Shown in pieces: positions 7,557-16,026 of a DNA stretch of 25,443 nt. The number at the start of each line of letters is the position of its first letter. The first letter of the stretch is position 1. The notes beneath the pieces were generated by a model. It searched no databases, was not told the origin of the DNA, and worked only from the letters and a program-made list of their open reading frames with translations. Source of the stretch: JBBSHE01 sp038253325 (GTDB lineage Bacteria; Actinomycetota; Actinomycetes; Propionibacteriales; Nocardioidaceae); assembly GCA_038253325.1 (NCBI GenBank), contig JBBSHE010000035.1, positions 1 through 25,443 of the forward strand. The letters are read 5' to 3'. Made by a program: the position numbers and the translations under genes.

Positions 7557-8933
7557 ATGGACACGTCGGAACGCAAGGCGCGTAGCGCCCAGGCGTCGGC
7601 CTTGCTGGGCGGGCTTGCCGAACGGGACGTGGCCGCGGTCGCAACCACGTTCGTCGACAACGCCGGGATCGCCCGGGTCAAGTCGGTCCCGCTGGACCGG
7701 CTGCCGAGCCTGGCGGGATGGGGCGTCGGGTTCTCGCCGGTGTTCGACCGGTTCCTCGCCGACGACTCGATCGCCGAGCCACCCGACGGCTCGGGACCCG
7801 TCGGCGACCTGCGCCTGATCCCCGACGTCAACCGGATGGTCGTGCTGGCAGGGCAGCAGGGCTGGGCCTGGGCTCCGGCGGACCGCTACGACCAGGAGGG
7901 CAACCCGCATCCGCAGTGCAGCAGGTTGCTGCTGCGCCGCCTCGTCGACGGGCTCGCCGAGGACGGGCTGACCATCAAGTCGGCGTTCGAGATCGAGTGG
8001 GTCGTCTCCGACGGCGCTGGCGACGAGTTCGTACCAGGTGTGAAGGGGCCGGGCTACAGCATGACCCGGCTGGTCGGCCTGTCGGACTACTGCCACGACG
8101 TCATCGTCGCGCTTGGTGAGGAAGGGGTCAGCGTCGAGCAGTTCCACCCGGAGTACGCACCCGGGCAGCTCGAGCTCTCGGTCGGCGCCGAGTCGCCCGT
8201 CGACGCCGCCGACACGTCAGTGCTCGTCCGGACGACGATCCGCGCCGTCGGCGAGGCGTACGGGCTGCGTACGTCGTTCTCGCCGAAGGTCGCGTACCCG
8301 GGTGTCGGCAACGGCGGCCACGTACACCTCAGCCTCTGGCGTGACGACGCCAACCTGATGGCGAGCGGGGACGGACCCTACGGCCTGAGCACTGAAGCTC
8401 AGGCGTTCGCCGCCGGTGTGCTGTCGCGACTCACGGCGCTGCTCGCGATCGGCGCGCCGAGCCCGGTCAGCTACCTGCGCCTGGTGCCGTCACACTGGGC
8501 CGGCGCGTACGCCTGCTGGGGACTCGAGAACCGAGAAGCCGCGCTGCGGATGGTCACCGGATCTCGTGGCAGCACCCAGTGGGCGGCAAACCTCGAGATC
8601 AAGTGCTTCGATCTGCTCGCCAACCCGTACCTGTTGCTGGCCGCGCTGCTGGCCGCCGGATCCGCCGGGATGTCAGAACAGGCGAAGCTGCCCAAGCCGG
8701 TCGACGTCGACCCGGCAGCACTGGACGAGTCGCGCCTCGCCGAGGCCGGTATCGCGCGGCTTCCCACGTCGTTGGCCGACGCGGTGAGCGCATTCCAGGC
8801 CGACGAGGCGATCACGACCGCCTTCGGCGCGGACCTGACCGCGTCGATCGTCGCCGTCCGCGAGGCCGACATCGAGCAACACGCGGGCAGCAGCGAGGAA
8901 GAGCTTGCGGCCGCGACCCGTTGGCTGCACTGA
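7557..8933 (+). CDS. Glutamine synthetase-like gamma-glutamyl ligase (FluG/GlnA3-type)
   Basis: ATP-dependent ligase of the GSI fold, 458 residues. Recognisable elements: beta-grasp N-domain (about 25-110), metal Glu145/Glu147 in FEIEW, GQLE at 203-206 in EYAPGQLELS, His255 in NGGHVHLSL, substrate/ATP-binding RLVP (307-310) and WGLENREAALR, then metal Glu347 in NLEIKCFDLLANPYL. At the place where classical GSI has Arg (E-x-R-x-P-D) this protein has Lys349 and Phe replaces Pro, and the adenylylation motif NLYDLP is missing. These are signs of a paralogue using a different acceptor from ammonia, such as an amine. The start is supported by GAGGGAG upstream. It diverges from the permease/amidohydrolase unit. 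The amidohydrolase-plus-GS pairing mirrors fungal FluG. The exact substrate is unknown. Confidence 0.88.
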   Translation: MDTSERKARSAQASALLGGLAERDVAAVATTFVDNAGIARVKSVPLDRLPSLAGWGVGFSPVFDRFLADDSIAEPPDGSGPVGDLRLIPDVNRMVVLAGQQGWAWAPADRYDQEGNPHPQCSRLLLRRLVDGLAEDGLTIKSAFEIEWVVSDGAGDEFVPGVKGPGYSMTRLVGLSDYCHDVIVALGEEGVSVEQFHPEYAPGQLELSVGAESPVDAADTSVLVRTTIRAVGEAYGLRTSFSPKVAYPGVGNGGHVHLSLWRDDANLMASGDGPYGLSTEAQAFAAGVLSRLTALLAIGAPSPVSYLRLVPSHWAGAYACWGLENREAALRMVTGSRGSTQWAANLEIKCFDLLANPYLLLAALLAAGSAGMSEQAKLPKPVDVDPAALDESRLAEAGIARLPTSLADAVSAFQADEAITTAFGADLTASIVAVREADIEQHAGSSEEELAAATRWLH

Positions 8934-8996
8934 CCGCCTTTCCCCGAGACTGCACTGACCGCCTTCCCCGAGACTGCACTGACCGCCTTCCCCGAC
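8926..8996. repeat. Tandem repeat, three copies of 22-25 bp, starting at the GS-like gene's stop
   Basis: Unit TGCACTGACCGCCTTCCCCG plus AGAC; copies at 8926-8950, 8951-8974 and 8975-8996. The first copy contains the last two codons and stop (CTG CAC TGA) of the upstream gene, so the gene end itself has been duplicated downstream. Confidence 0.9.
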
Positions 8997-9053
8997 TTTT
9001 TGCGTACTTCCGGGGTATGCGGCGGTGAAACATGCCCCGGAAGTACGCAAAAA
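8997..9053. repeat. Long inverted repeat, 23-bp arms, 11-nt loop
   Basis: Left arm 8997-9019 (TTTTTGCGTACTTCCGGGG then TATG), loop 9020-9030, right arm 9031-9053. The arms match at all positions but one, which can pair as G-U in RNA. The T-tract is at the 5' end and the A-tract at the 3' end on the plus strand. An intrinsic terminator has A before and U after the stem, so neither strand gives a canonical terminator. It lies between the GS-like gene and the galM upstream ORF. Possible roles: mRNA 3'-end stabiliser, protein-binding palindrome, or a small mobile palindrome. Confidence 0.9.
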
Positions 9054-9072
9054 ATCACGGGTGCAGGCCGAT

Positions 9073-9078
9073 TAGAGT
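9073..9078 (+). promoter_or_regulatory. Candidate -10 element upstream of the galM leader ORF
   Basis: TAGAGT lies 7 nt before ATG 9086, the spacing expected for a transcript that starts at or next to the start codon (leaderless). No -35 is evident. Confidence 0.4.
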
Positions 9079-9085
9079 GCAGATC

Positions 9086-9136
9086 ATGTCGATCGACCAC
9101 CCGGCGCACGACAGCGCACAAGGGTTCACGTCATGA
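9086..9136 (+). CDS. Possible 16-residue upstream ORF overlapping galM
   Basis: ATG 9086 opens a frame encoding MSIDHPAHDSAQGFTS and stops at TGA 9134-9136, which overlaps the galM start in ATGA. A -10-like TAGAGT lies 7 nt before it, so it could be the first, leaderless ORF of the mRNA and hand ribosomes to galM by translational coupling. It has no recognisable domain or run of a single amino acid that would suggest attenuation. Expression is inferred from layout only. Confidence 0.4.
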   Translation: MSIDHPAHDSAQGFTS

Positions 9137-10059
9137 CCAACGACCGGTTCACACCTTCGGGCGATCAGTGGCCGATCGTTTCGGGACAGCACCGGGCGGT
9201 CATCGTCGGGGTCGGTGGCGGAGTCCGCTCGTACGACATCGGCGGGACCGCTGTCCTGGACGGGTATGCGGAGACCGAACGGGCGATCGGCGGGGCCGGC
9301 ATGGTCCTCGTCCCGTGGCCGAACCGGATCCGCGACGGGCGGTATTCCTTCAACGGCACCGACCAGCAGCTCGCGCTGACCGAACCGACGAAACGCAACG
9401 CGATCCACGGGTTGCTGCGGTGGGCGTCATGGTCGCTGGTGGAGCACGCGACGGACAGCGTCACCGTTGCCGCCAGCATCGTGCCTCTCCCCGGTTACCC
9501 GCACGGGCTTCGCGTAGAGACCCGGTGGAGCGTTGGTCCGGCTGGCTTGCGCGCGGAACACCTCGCCACCAACGTCGGGAAGACACACGCGCCGTTCGGC
9601 CTCGGCGCACATCCGTACCTCGTCATCGACGGCAGCAACTCGAGTCGTTGGGACCTGCGTCTTCCTGTCGAGGAGCGGCTGCTCACCGACGACCGTGGTC
9701 TGCCGACCGGTCGCGAGCGTGTCGAAGCAACGGCGTACGACTTCCGCACCCCGCGCGTCGTCGGCGACCTCGTGCTCGACACTGCTTTCACGGGACTCAG
9801 ACGCGACGACGACGGGCGTGCTCGGATCAGCATCGCCGACCCGGATGGCGCCACGGTCACCCTCTGGCTCGACGAGTCGTTTCGATGGGTCCAGGTGTTC
9901 ACCGCCGACACATTGGCGCCACCACGCCGACGCCGGTCATTCGCCGTCGAGCCGATGACGTGCCCGCCCGACGCGTTCAACTCCGGCGACGATCTCGTTG
10001 TGCTCGACCCGGGTCAGACCTGGACGGGTTCATGGGGTGTCGTCCGTACACCGAGCTGA
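9133..10059 (+). CDS. galM: Aldose 1-epimerase (mutarotase) family protein
   Basis: Interconverts alpha and beta anomers of aldoses such as glucose or galactose; cytosolic. The 308-residue beta-sandwich protein has the family's active-site pattern: VPWPNRIRDGRY (60-71), His92 in RNAIHGLLR, His160 in GLGAHPYL (catalytic acid candidate) and Glu273 in AVEPMTCPPDAFN (catalytic base candidate). The short length fits the bacterial GalM-like/YeaD-like branch rather than YihR or a secreted form. The start ATG 9133 overlaps the stop of a 16-codon upstream ORF and has AAGGG about 8 nt before it. It is followed by a repeat that duplicates its own 3' end. No sugar operon surrounds it, so the physiological sugar is unknown. 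Confidence 0.9.
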   Translation: MTNDRFTPSGDQWPIVSGQHRAVIVGVGGGVRSYDIGGTAVLDGYAETERAIGGAGMVLVPWPNRIRDGRYSFNGTDQQLALTEPTKRNAIHGLLRWASWSLVEHATDSVTVAASIVPLPGYPHGLRVETRWSVGPAGLRAEHLATNVGKTHAPFGLGAHPYLVIDGSNSSRWDLRLPVEERLLTDDRGLPTGRERVEATAYDFRTPRVVGDLVLDTAFTGLRRDDDGRARISIADPDGATVTLWLDESFRWVQVFTADTLAPPRRRRSFAVEPMTCPPDAFNSGDDLVVLDPGQTWTGSWGVVRTPS

Positions 10060-10182
10060 ACGTCCCCGACCAGTTTGCCGGCCGTACACCGAGCTGAACG
10101 TCCCAACAGTTCGTAAAGCCGTACGCCGAGCTGCACGCCTCGCCCCCACCGGTTCATAAAGCCGTCCGCCGAGCTAATGGCC
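10045..10182. repeat. Degenerate tandem repeat (about 40-bp unit, four copies) at the galM 3' end
   Basis: Core CGTACACCGAGCTGAACGTC occurs at 10045 and 10083, with diverged cores at 10120 and 10163; spacings are 38, 37 and 43 nt. The last two linkers share GTTCGTAAAGC/GTTCATAAAGC. The first core contains the galM stop codon, so the terminal codons have been amplified into the gap. Copies diverge with distance from the gene. The gap continues to 10218 and includes a 12-bp palindrome GATTCCGGAATC at 10201-10212; no clear terminator is seen. Confidence 0.8.
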
Positions 10183-10218
10183 GAAACCCGACCGACCCAG
10201 GATTCCGGAATCGGATGC

Positions 10219-11073
10219 TCAGTCTTCCTGGGTGGCGAGCATCGCCATCAGCCAGTCGTCGGCCGTCGCCTCCTCGTCGCGAGGGAGGACCGCCGCGACC
10301 CTTCGATACACCTCCGCCGCAGACAACGAGATGCCGTCGGGAAGATGAGCCGTCGCCATCGCGTCGGCCGACTGTGTCATCTCCCCGACCCAGCGCCACG
10401 CCTTGGTAGTGGCGCGGGTCGCGAGACGGTCGAGCTCGGCGTCGAGGTCGATGTCGTCTCGGGCAAGCTCCTCGCGGACCGCCGCACCGACACCGTACTG
10501 CTGAGCGGCCGCGCCGATGACCGCCCAGATCGTCGGCAACGCCTTGCTCTGCAAGGCGAAACAGGCCTTGACCGCAGATGCCTGACCGGCCCTCGGGCCG
10601 ACGACCCGGGTTTCCAACCGCGTGTCGCTGAACAGGCTGGCAGCATCCTCTGCGTGCTGCCCCGACAGGTGCAGCACGGTCGTGGCGGGTTTCCAGACCG
10701 GCGGCCCGATGATCGCACCGTCGACCACATGATCGGTGCCCAGCAAGACGTCGATCTCTTCCATCGTGGACGGAGCGACTGCGTTGGCGTCGATGTAGAG
10801 GTCGACACCGCCTGCAGCTGCTACCGCCCGAGCGACTTCGACGGCGGCGTCCGGTGGACAAACGGACACGATCACATTGCTGCGGCTGACCAGATCCGTC
10901 AGCGTGCGGACGGCGACGAGATCAGCCCACTCGGCCCGCTTTGCCGTCTCGTCCGACCGACCCTCTTCTGCCCACAAGACGTCGGCGACCTTCGGACGCA
11001 GCACGGCACCAAGGGACGCACCCATCTGTCCGGGGTGCAGTACGCCGACCGTGAGTGCAGACACGATTGTCAC
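10219..11073 (-). CDS. NAD(P)-binding 6PGDH/beta-hydroxyacid dehydrogenase-like protein with DUF1932-type C-terminus
   Basis: Predicted cytosolic dehydrogenase of 284 residues. The N-terminal Rossmann fold has the dinucleotide-binding turn GVLHPGQMGASLG (10-22), then the family's 'VCPPDAAVEVA' strand-helix and 'YIDANAVAPSTM' segment that corresponds to the substrate-binding DAPVSG/DANA region of 6PGDH-like enzymes. The all-helical C-terminal half (KACFALQSKALPTIWAVIGAA and on) resembles DUF1932, which carries the conserved Lys of this superfamily (VKACF). The start is GTG 11073; a second GTG nine nt downstream is possible. It lies downstream of threonine synthase on the same strand, separated by a 48-bp palindrome that may stop or reduce read-through. 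The reaction is unknown. Confidence 0.85.
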   Translation of the reverse strand: MTIVSALTVGVLHPGQMGASLGAVLRPKVADVLWAEEGRSDETAKRAEWADLVAVRTLTDLVSRSNVIVSVCPPDAAVEVARAVAAAGGVDLYIDANAVAPSTMEEIDVLLGTDHVVDGAIIGPPVWKPATTVLHLSGQHAEDAASLFSDTRLETRVVGPRAGQASAVKACFALQSKALPTIWAVIGAAAQQYGVGAAVREELARDDIDLDAELDRLATRATTKAWRWVGEMTQSADAMATAHLPDGISLSAAEVYRRVAAVLPRDEEATADDWLMAMLATQED

Positions 11074-11115
11074 GTTACCGCCTCGCGGAGGCGCCCCACC
11101 TAGCTCCTCAACGTA

Positions 11116-11163
11116 ACTTGTCGGTCGCTGACGGGGCTATAACCCCCTCAGCGACCGACAACT
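11116..11163. repeat. 48-bp palindromic element, copy 1 (ACTTGTCGG...GGGGCTATAACCCC family)
   Basis: Near-perfect inverted repeat with arms of about 20 bp (mismatches at two or three positions) and centre GGGGCTATAACCCC. It starts 15 nt beyond the threonine synthase stop, in the gap before the DUF1932 gene. It shares ends, length and core with elements at 15964 and 18306. A bidirectional hairpin terminator without U-tract or a dispersed palindromic repeat are both possible. Confidence 0.88.
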
Positions 11164-11177
11164 CTGCGGGTTGCGCG

Positions 11178-12401
<1,224 letters not shown>

Positions 12402-12469
12402 CGGCCCAGTCGATCACACGTTCAACGGCAAGCATCCATTCCACGAGGGTCTGGGGTGCGGCGATCGCG

Positions 12470-12475
12470 TACATT
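12470..12475 (+). promoter_or_regulatory. Candidate -10 element, leaderless phosphoesterase gene
   Basis: TACATT ends 8 nt before the GTG start at 12484, with no Shine-Dalgarno between them. This is the expected layout of an actinobacterial leaderless transcript. No good -35 is visible. Confidence 0.5.
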
Positions 12476-12483
12476 CGTCAGTC

Positions 12484-13332
12484 GTGTCGACCGATCCCGC
12501 CCGCGAGCTCGCCAGCCCGTTGTTTGTCGTCGGAGACCCACATGGGCACCGCCGCGAGCTCACAGCCGTCCTGCGCGAGGCCGGACTCGTCGACGCCGCG
12601 GGCGACCGGCCACGCGGTGACTGGATCGGAGACTGGGCGGGAGGCGACGCGCGGGTCTGGGTGCTCGGGGACCTGCTCGATCGCGGCCCGGACGGAATCG
12701 GCGTCATCAACGACCTCCGCCGGTGGTCGGCACAAGCCGACGACGCGGGTGGCGAAGTGAGCGTGCTCCTCGGCAACCACGAGATCCTCGCGCTCGGCAC
12801 CCATCGGTTCGGCGACACCCCGGTGCCGGGAGACGAGTTCCAGTCCTTCGCGCAGAGTTGGCTCTATAACGGCGGCCTGCTCTCGGACCAGGCCGGACTC
12901 ACCGACGAGCACGTCAACTGGCTGTGTTCACGTCCGGTCATCGCGCTCGTCGATGACCACCTGCTGATGCATTCGGACACGGTGGAGTACCTCGGCTGGG
13001 GTGACACGGTCGACGCGATCAACGCGACGGTCGCTTCCCGGCTCGCCGATCCGGACCTGGCCACCTGGTGGGACATCTGGTGTCGGATGACCGACCGCTA
13101 CGCCTTCCTGCCACCGGACGACGAAGCCGTGGCGGTGATGCTCGGCACGCTCGGTGGGCACCAGATCGTGCACGGCCACAGCATCGTCGGCGACCTGCGC
13201 AACATCGCGTCGGTCGACGTCGACGGTCCCTGGATGTACGCAGCCGGTCGGGTGCTGGCCGTCGACGGCGGGATGTACGACGGCGGCCCGCTGATGGTCG
13301 TACCCCTTCCGTGCGAGCTGCCAGCAGAGTAG
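12484..13332 (+). CDS. Calcineurin-like metallophosphoesterase (PPP-type)
   Basis: Binuclear-metal phosphoesterase of 282 residues, cytosolic. The ordered PPP/calcineurin signatures are all present: GDPHG (17-21), GDLLDRG (62-68), GNHE (97-100), a later His in LLMHSD, and the GGHQIVHGHS motif near the C-terminus. GD-x-HG/GD-x-x-DRG spacing is like bacterial protein/ApaH-type phosphatases, but the C-terminal part is not diagnostic, so the substrate (phosphoprotein or small molecule) is open. The GTG start lacks a Shine-Dalgarno and sits 8 nt after TACATT, suggesting a leaderless mRNA. The DUF3516 helicase follows 41 nt downstream on the same strand and may be co-transcribed. Confidence 0.88.
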   Translation: MSTDPARELASPLFVVGDPHGHRRELTAVLREAGLVDAAGDRPRGDWIGDWAGGDARVWVLGDLLDRGPDGIGVINDLRRWSAQADDAGGEVSVLLGNHEILALGTHRFGDTPVPGDEFQSFAQSWLYNGGLLSDQAGLTDEHVNWLCSRPVIALVDDHLLMHSDTVEYLGWGDTVDAINATVASRLADPDLATWWDIWCRMTDRYAFLPPDDEAVAVMLGTLGGHQIVHGHSIVGDLRNIASVDVDGPWMYAAGRVLAVDGGMYDGGPLMVVPLPCELPAE

Positions 13333-13373
13333 CCACCGAACCTGTCCAGCCGAGGAGGACGATAGGAACCACG

Positions 13374-15998
13374 ATGCGATCGACTCCCCCACCGCTGACG
13401 GCGCGGATCCCAGCACGCCCCAGATCCGGAACGACTGGCGGCGACGTCCACCCGGCCAGAACCGACGACGACGTCGGCCCGGACGCCCTGTACGACGCGT
13501 TCGAGTCGTGGGTCGGCGAGCAGGGTCTCACGCTCTATCCCGCCCAGTCCGAGGCACTGATCGAGCTCGTCGACGACGCGAACGTGATCCTCGCGACCCC
13601 GACCGGGTCGGGCAAGAGCCTGGTCGCGACCGGCGCACACTTCGCCGCCCTCGCTCGCGGTCGCCGCAGCTACTACACGGCGCCGATCAAGGCGCTGGTC
13701 TCGGAGAAGTTCTTCGACCTGTGCGCGATCTTCGGACCCGATAACGTCGGGATGCTGACCGGCGACGCGGCCGTCAACCCGACCGCGCCGATCATCACCG
13801 CCACCGCCGAGGTACTCGCCAACCAGGCGCTCCGCGAAGGAGCCGATGCCGACGTCGGTCTCGTCGTGATGGACGAGTTCCACTACTACTCCGAGCCCGA
13901 CCGGGGCTGGGCCTGGCAGGTGCCGCTGCTCGAGCTCCCACAGGCGCAGTTCCTGCTGATGTCGGCAACGCTCGGAGACATGGCCCGTTTCGAGGCCGAC
14001 CTCACCCGGCGCACCGGCCGGCGAACCGCGGTCGTCAGCTCCAGCGATCGCCCGGTACCCCTGCACTTCTCCTATGTGACCGCGCCGATCCACGAGACGA
14101 TCGAGGAGCTGCTCGATACCCATCAGGCTCCGATCTATGTCGTGCACTTCACCCAGGCCGAGGCGATCGAGCGCGCTCAGGCGCTGTCCAGCATCAACGT
14201 CGCGACTCGCGCCGAGCGCGACCTGATCGCGGAGCTGATCGGCGAGTTCCGATTCACGGCCGGATTCGGGCGCACCCTGTCGCGGCTGGTCCGGCACGGC
14301 ATCGGCGTCCACCACGCGGGCATGCTGCCGCGCTACCGTCGTCTCGTCGAGACGCTCGCCCAGGCGGGCCTGCTCAAGGTGATCTGCGGAACGGACACCC
14401 TCGGCGTCGGGATCAACGTCCCGATCCGCACGGTGGTGCTGACCGGCCTGACGAAGTACGACGGGACGCGATCGCGTCACCTCAGCGCCCGTGAGTTCCA
14501 CCAGATCGCCGGTCGCGCCGGGCGTCCTGGATACGACACGTACGGCTGGGTCGTTGTCCAGGCGCCCGATCACGAGATCGAGAACGCCCGGTTGGTGAAG
14601 AAGGCCGGGGACGACCCGAAGAAGCTGCGCCGGGTCCAGCGCAAGAAGGCGCCCGAGGGATTTGTCAGCTGGGGGGAGAAGTCGTTCGAGAAGCTCGTCG
14701 GCGCGGCCCCCGAACCGCTCACGTCGTCGTTCGCCGTCACACACTCGATGCTCCTCAACGTGGTCGCTAGGCCGGGTGACCCGTTCACCGCGATGCGCAG
14801 GCTGCTCACCGACAACCACGAGGACGAGGTCGCGCAACGCCGGCACATCCGCCGGGCGGTCGCGATCAGCCGTGCGCTGCTCGCCGGCGGCGTCGTCGAA
14901 CGCCTCCCGGAGCCGGCCCCCGATGGTCGCGGTGTACGCCTGACCGTCGACCTGCAACCGAACTTCGCGCTCGATCAGCCGCTGTCACCGCTGGCGATGG
15001 CGGTCATCGAGCTCCTCGACCCGGAGTCCGACGACTACGCCCTCGACGTCGTCTCGGCCATCGAGTCGACGCTCGAGGACCCACGCCAGGTCATCGCCGC
15101 TCAGCTCAACAAGGCGCGTGGGGCGGCGGTCGCAGCGATGAAGGCGGACGGGATCGAGTACGAGGACCGGATCGAGCTCCTCGACGATGTGACCGCGCCG
15201 CGGCCGCTGGCCGAGCTGCTCGAGGCCGCGTACGAGAAGTACCGCTCGGGCCACCCGTGGGTCGCGGACCACGAGCTCCGGCCCAAGTCGGTCGTCCGCG
15301 ACATGTACGAGCGGGCGCTGACATTCGTCGAGTACGTCTCGTTCTACGGCCTGGCTCGCTCGGAGGGGCTCGTCCTCCGTTATCTCGCCGACTCGTACCG
15401 CGCCCTTCGCCGGACGGTGCCCGACTCGGCCCGTACCCCCGAGCTCGACGACATCGTTGCGTGGCTCGGCGAGCTCACCCGCCAGGTGGACTCGTCGCTG
15501 CTCGACGAGTGGGAGGACCTGGCGGGCGGCGCCGGACCAGATGCCACCGATGCCGTACGGCCGGGGCTCGACGCCCCGTTCCGACCGGTCACAGGGAACG
15601 AGCGTGCGTTCCGGGTGCTCGTCCGGAACGCGATGTTTCGCCGCGTCGAGCTCGCGGCGCGCCGCGACTGGACCACGCTCGGAGATCTCGACGCTGATGC
15701 CGGCTGGGACTCGGAGGCCTGGGCCGAGGCGATGCGCCCCTACTTCGCCGAGCACGACGTGATGCTCACCGACGCCGACGCTCGCGGGCCCAGCCTGCTC
15801 GTCATCGACACCGGCGCGGCCTCACGGGGTTGGTCGGTGCGCCAGATCCTGCACGACCCGGAAGGCTTCCATGACTGGAGCATCAGCGCGGCCGTCGACC
15901 TGGCGGCCAGCGACCAGGCTGGGGAGGCCGTGATCAGGGTGACCCACGTAGGCGAAACCGGTGACTTGTCGGCACGTCATGGGGCCATGACCCCGTGA
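13374..15998 (+). CDS. DEAD/DEAH-box (Ski2-like) helicase with DUF3516-type C-terminus
   Basis: ATP-dependent RNA or DNA helicase, 874 residues. RecA-like domain 1 has the Q-like YPAQSEA, Walker A ATPTGSGKS (74-82), TAPIKAL (Ia), DEFH box (167-170) and SAT (197-199). Domain 2 has GIGVHHAGMLPRYR, TDTLGVGIN and the motif VI HQIAGRAGRPG. The long C-terminal half fits the actinobacterial DUF3516 region, of unknown role. The frame is open from 13068, but ATG 13374 is preceded by GAGGAGG and the family N-terminus begins here, so I choose it. The last 11 codons and the stop come from a 48-bp palindromic repeat, so the C-terminus has probably been altered. It follows the phosphoesterase gene and converges on the MFS gene. 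Substrate inferred to be nucleic acid; no more is visible. Confidence 0.92.
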   Translation: MRSTPPPLTARIPARPRSGTTGGDVHPARTDDDVGPDALYDAFESWVGEQGLTLYPAQSEALIELVDDANVILATPTGSGKSLVATGAHFAALARGRRSYYTAPIKALVSEKFFDLCAIFGPDNVGMLTGDAAVNPTAPIITATAEVLANQALREGADADVGLVVMDEFHYYSEPDRGWAWQVPLLELPQAQFLLMSATLGDMARFEADLTRRTGRRTAVVSSSDRPVPLHFSYVTAPIHETIEELLDTHQAPIYVVHFTQAEAIERAQALSSINVATRAERDLIAELIGEFRFTAGFGRTLSRLVRHGIGVHHAGMLPRYRRLVETLAQAGLLKVICGTDTLGVGINVPIRTVVLTGLTKYDGTRSRHLSAREFHQIAGRAGRPGYDTYGWVVVQAPDHEIENARLVKKAGDDPKKLRRVQRKKAPEGFVSWGEKSFEKLVGAAPEPLTSSFAVTHSMLLNVVARPGDPFTAMRRLLTDNHEDEVAQRRHIRRAVAISRALLAGGVVERLPEPAPDGRGVRLTVDLQPNFALDQPLSPLAMAVIELLDPESDDYALDVVSAIESTLEDPRQVIAAQLNKARGAAVAAMKADGIEYEDRIELLDDVTAPRPLAELLEAAYEKYRSGHPWVADHELRPKSVVRDMYERALTFVEYVSFYGLARSEGLVLRYLADSYRALRRTVPDSARTPELDDIVAWLGELTRQVDSSLLDEWEDLAGGAGPDATDAVRPGLDAPFRPVTGNERAFRVLVRNAMFRRVELAARRDWTTLGDLDADAGWDSEAWAEAMRPYFAEHDVMLTDADARGPSLLVIDTGAASRGWSVRQILHDPEGFHDWSISAAVDLAASDQAGEAVIRVTHVGETGDLSARHGAMTP

Positions 15999-16011
15999 AC
16001 CGCCGACAAGT
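15964..16011. repeat. 48-bp palindromic element, copy 2, overlapping the helicase 3' end
   Basis: Outer arms ACTTGTCGGC and GCCGACAAGT are perfect; the inner part GGGGCCATGACCCC is also dyad-symmetric; the flanks between them are imperfect. The helicase stop codon (15996-15998) is inside it, and the convergent MFS gene ends 16 nt away. The position suits a bidirectional terminator. Confidence 0.88.
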
Positions 16012-16026
16012 CGCTTGGTGCGCGGC

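Noticed and set aside
8997..9053. Canonical intrinsic terminator
   Set aside because: The T-tract precedes and the A-tract follows the stem on both strands, so no U-tract follows the hairpin in RNA.
13068..13373. Upstream extension of the helicase into the phosphoesterase gene
   Set aside because: It overlaps a well-supported gene in another frame, and ATG 13374 has a strong GAGGAGG site.
13098..14957. Long 619-codon minus-strand frame across the helicase
   Set aside because: A shadow of high-GC third-position bias opposite an intact helicase; its translation is charged low-complexity sequence with no domain.
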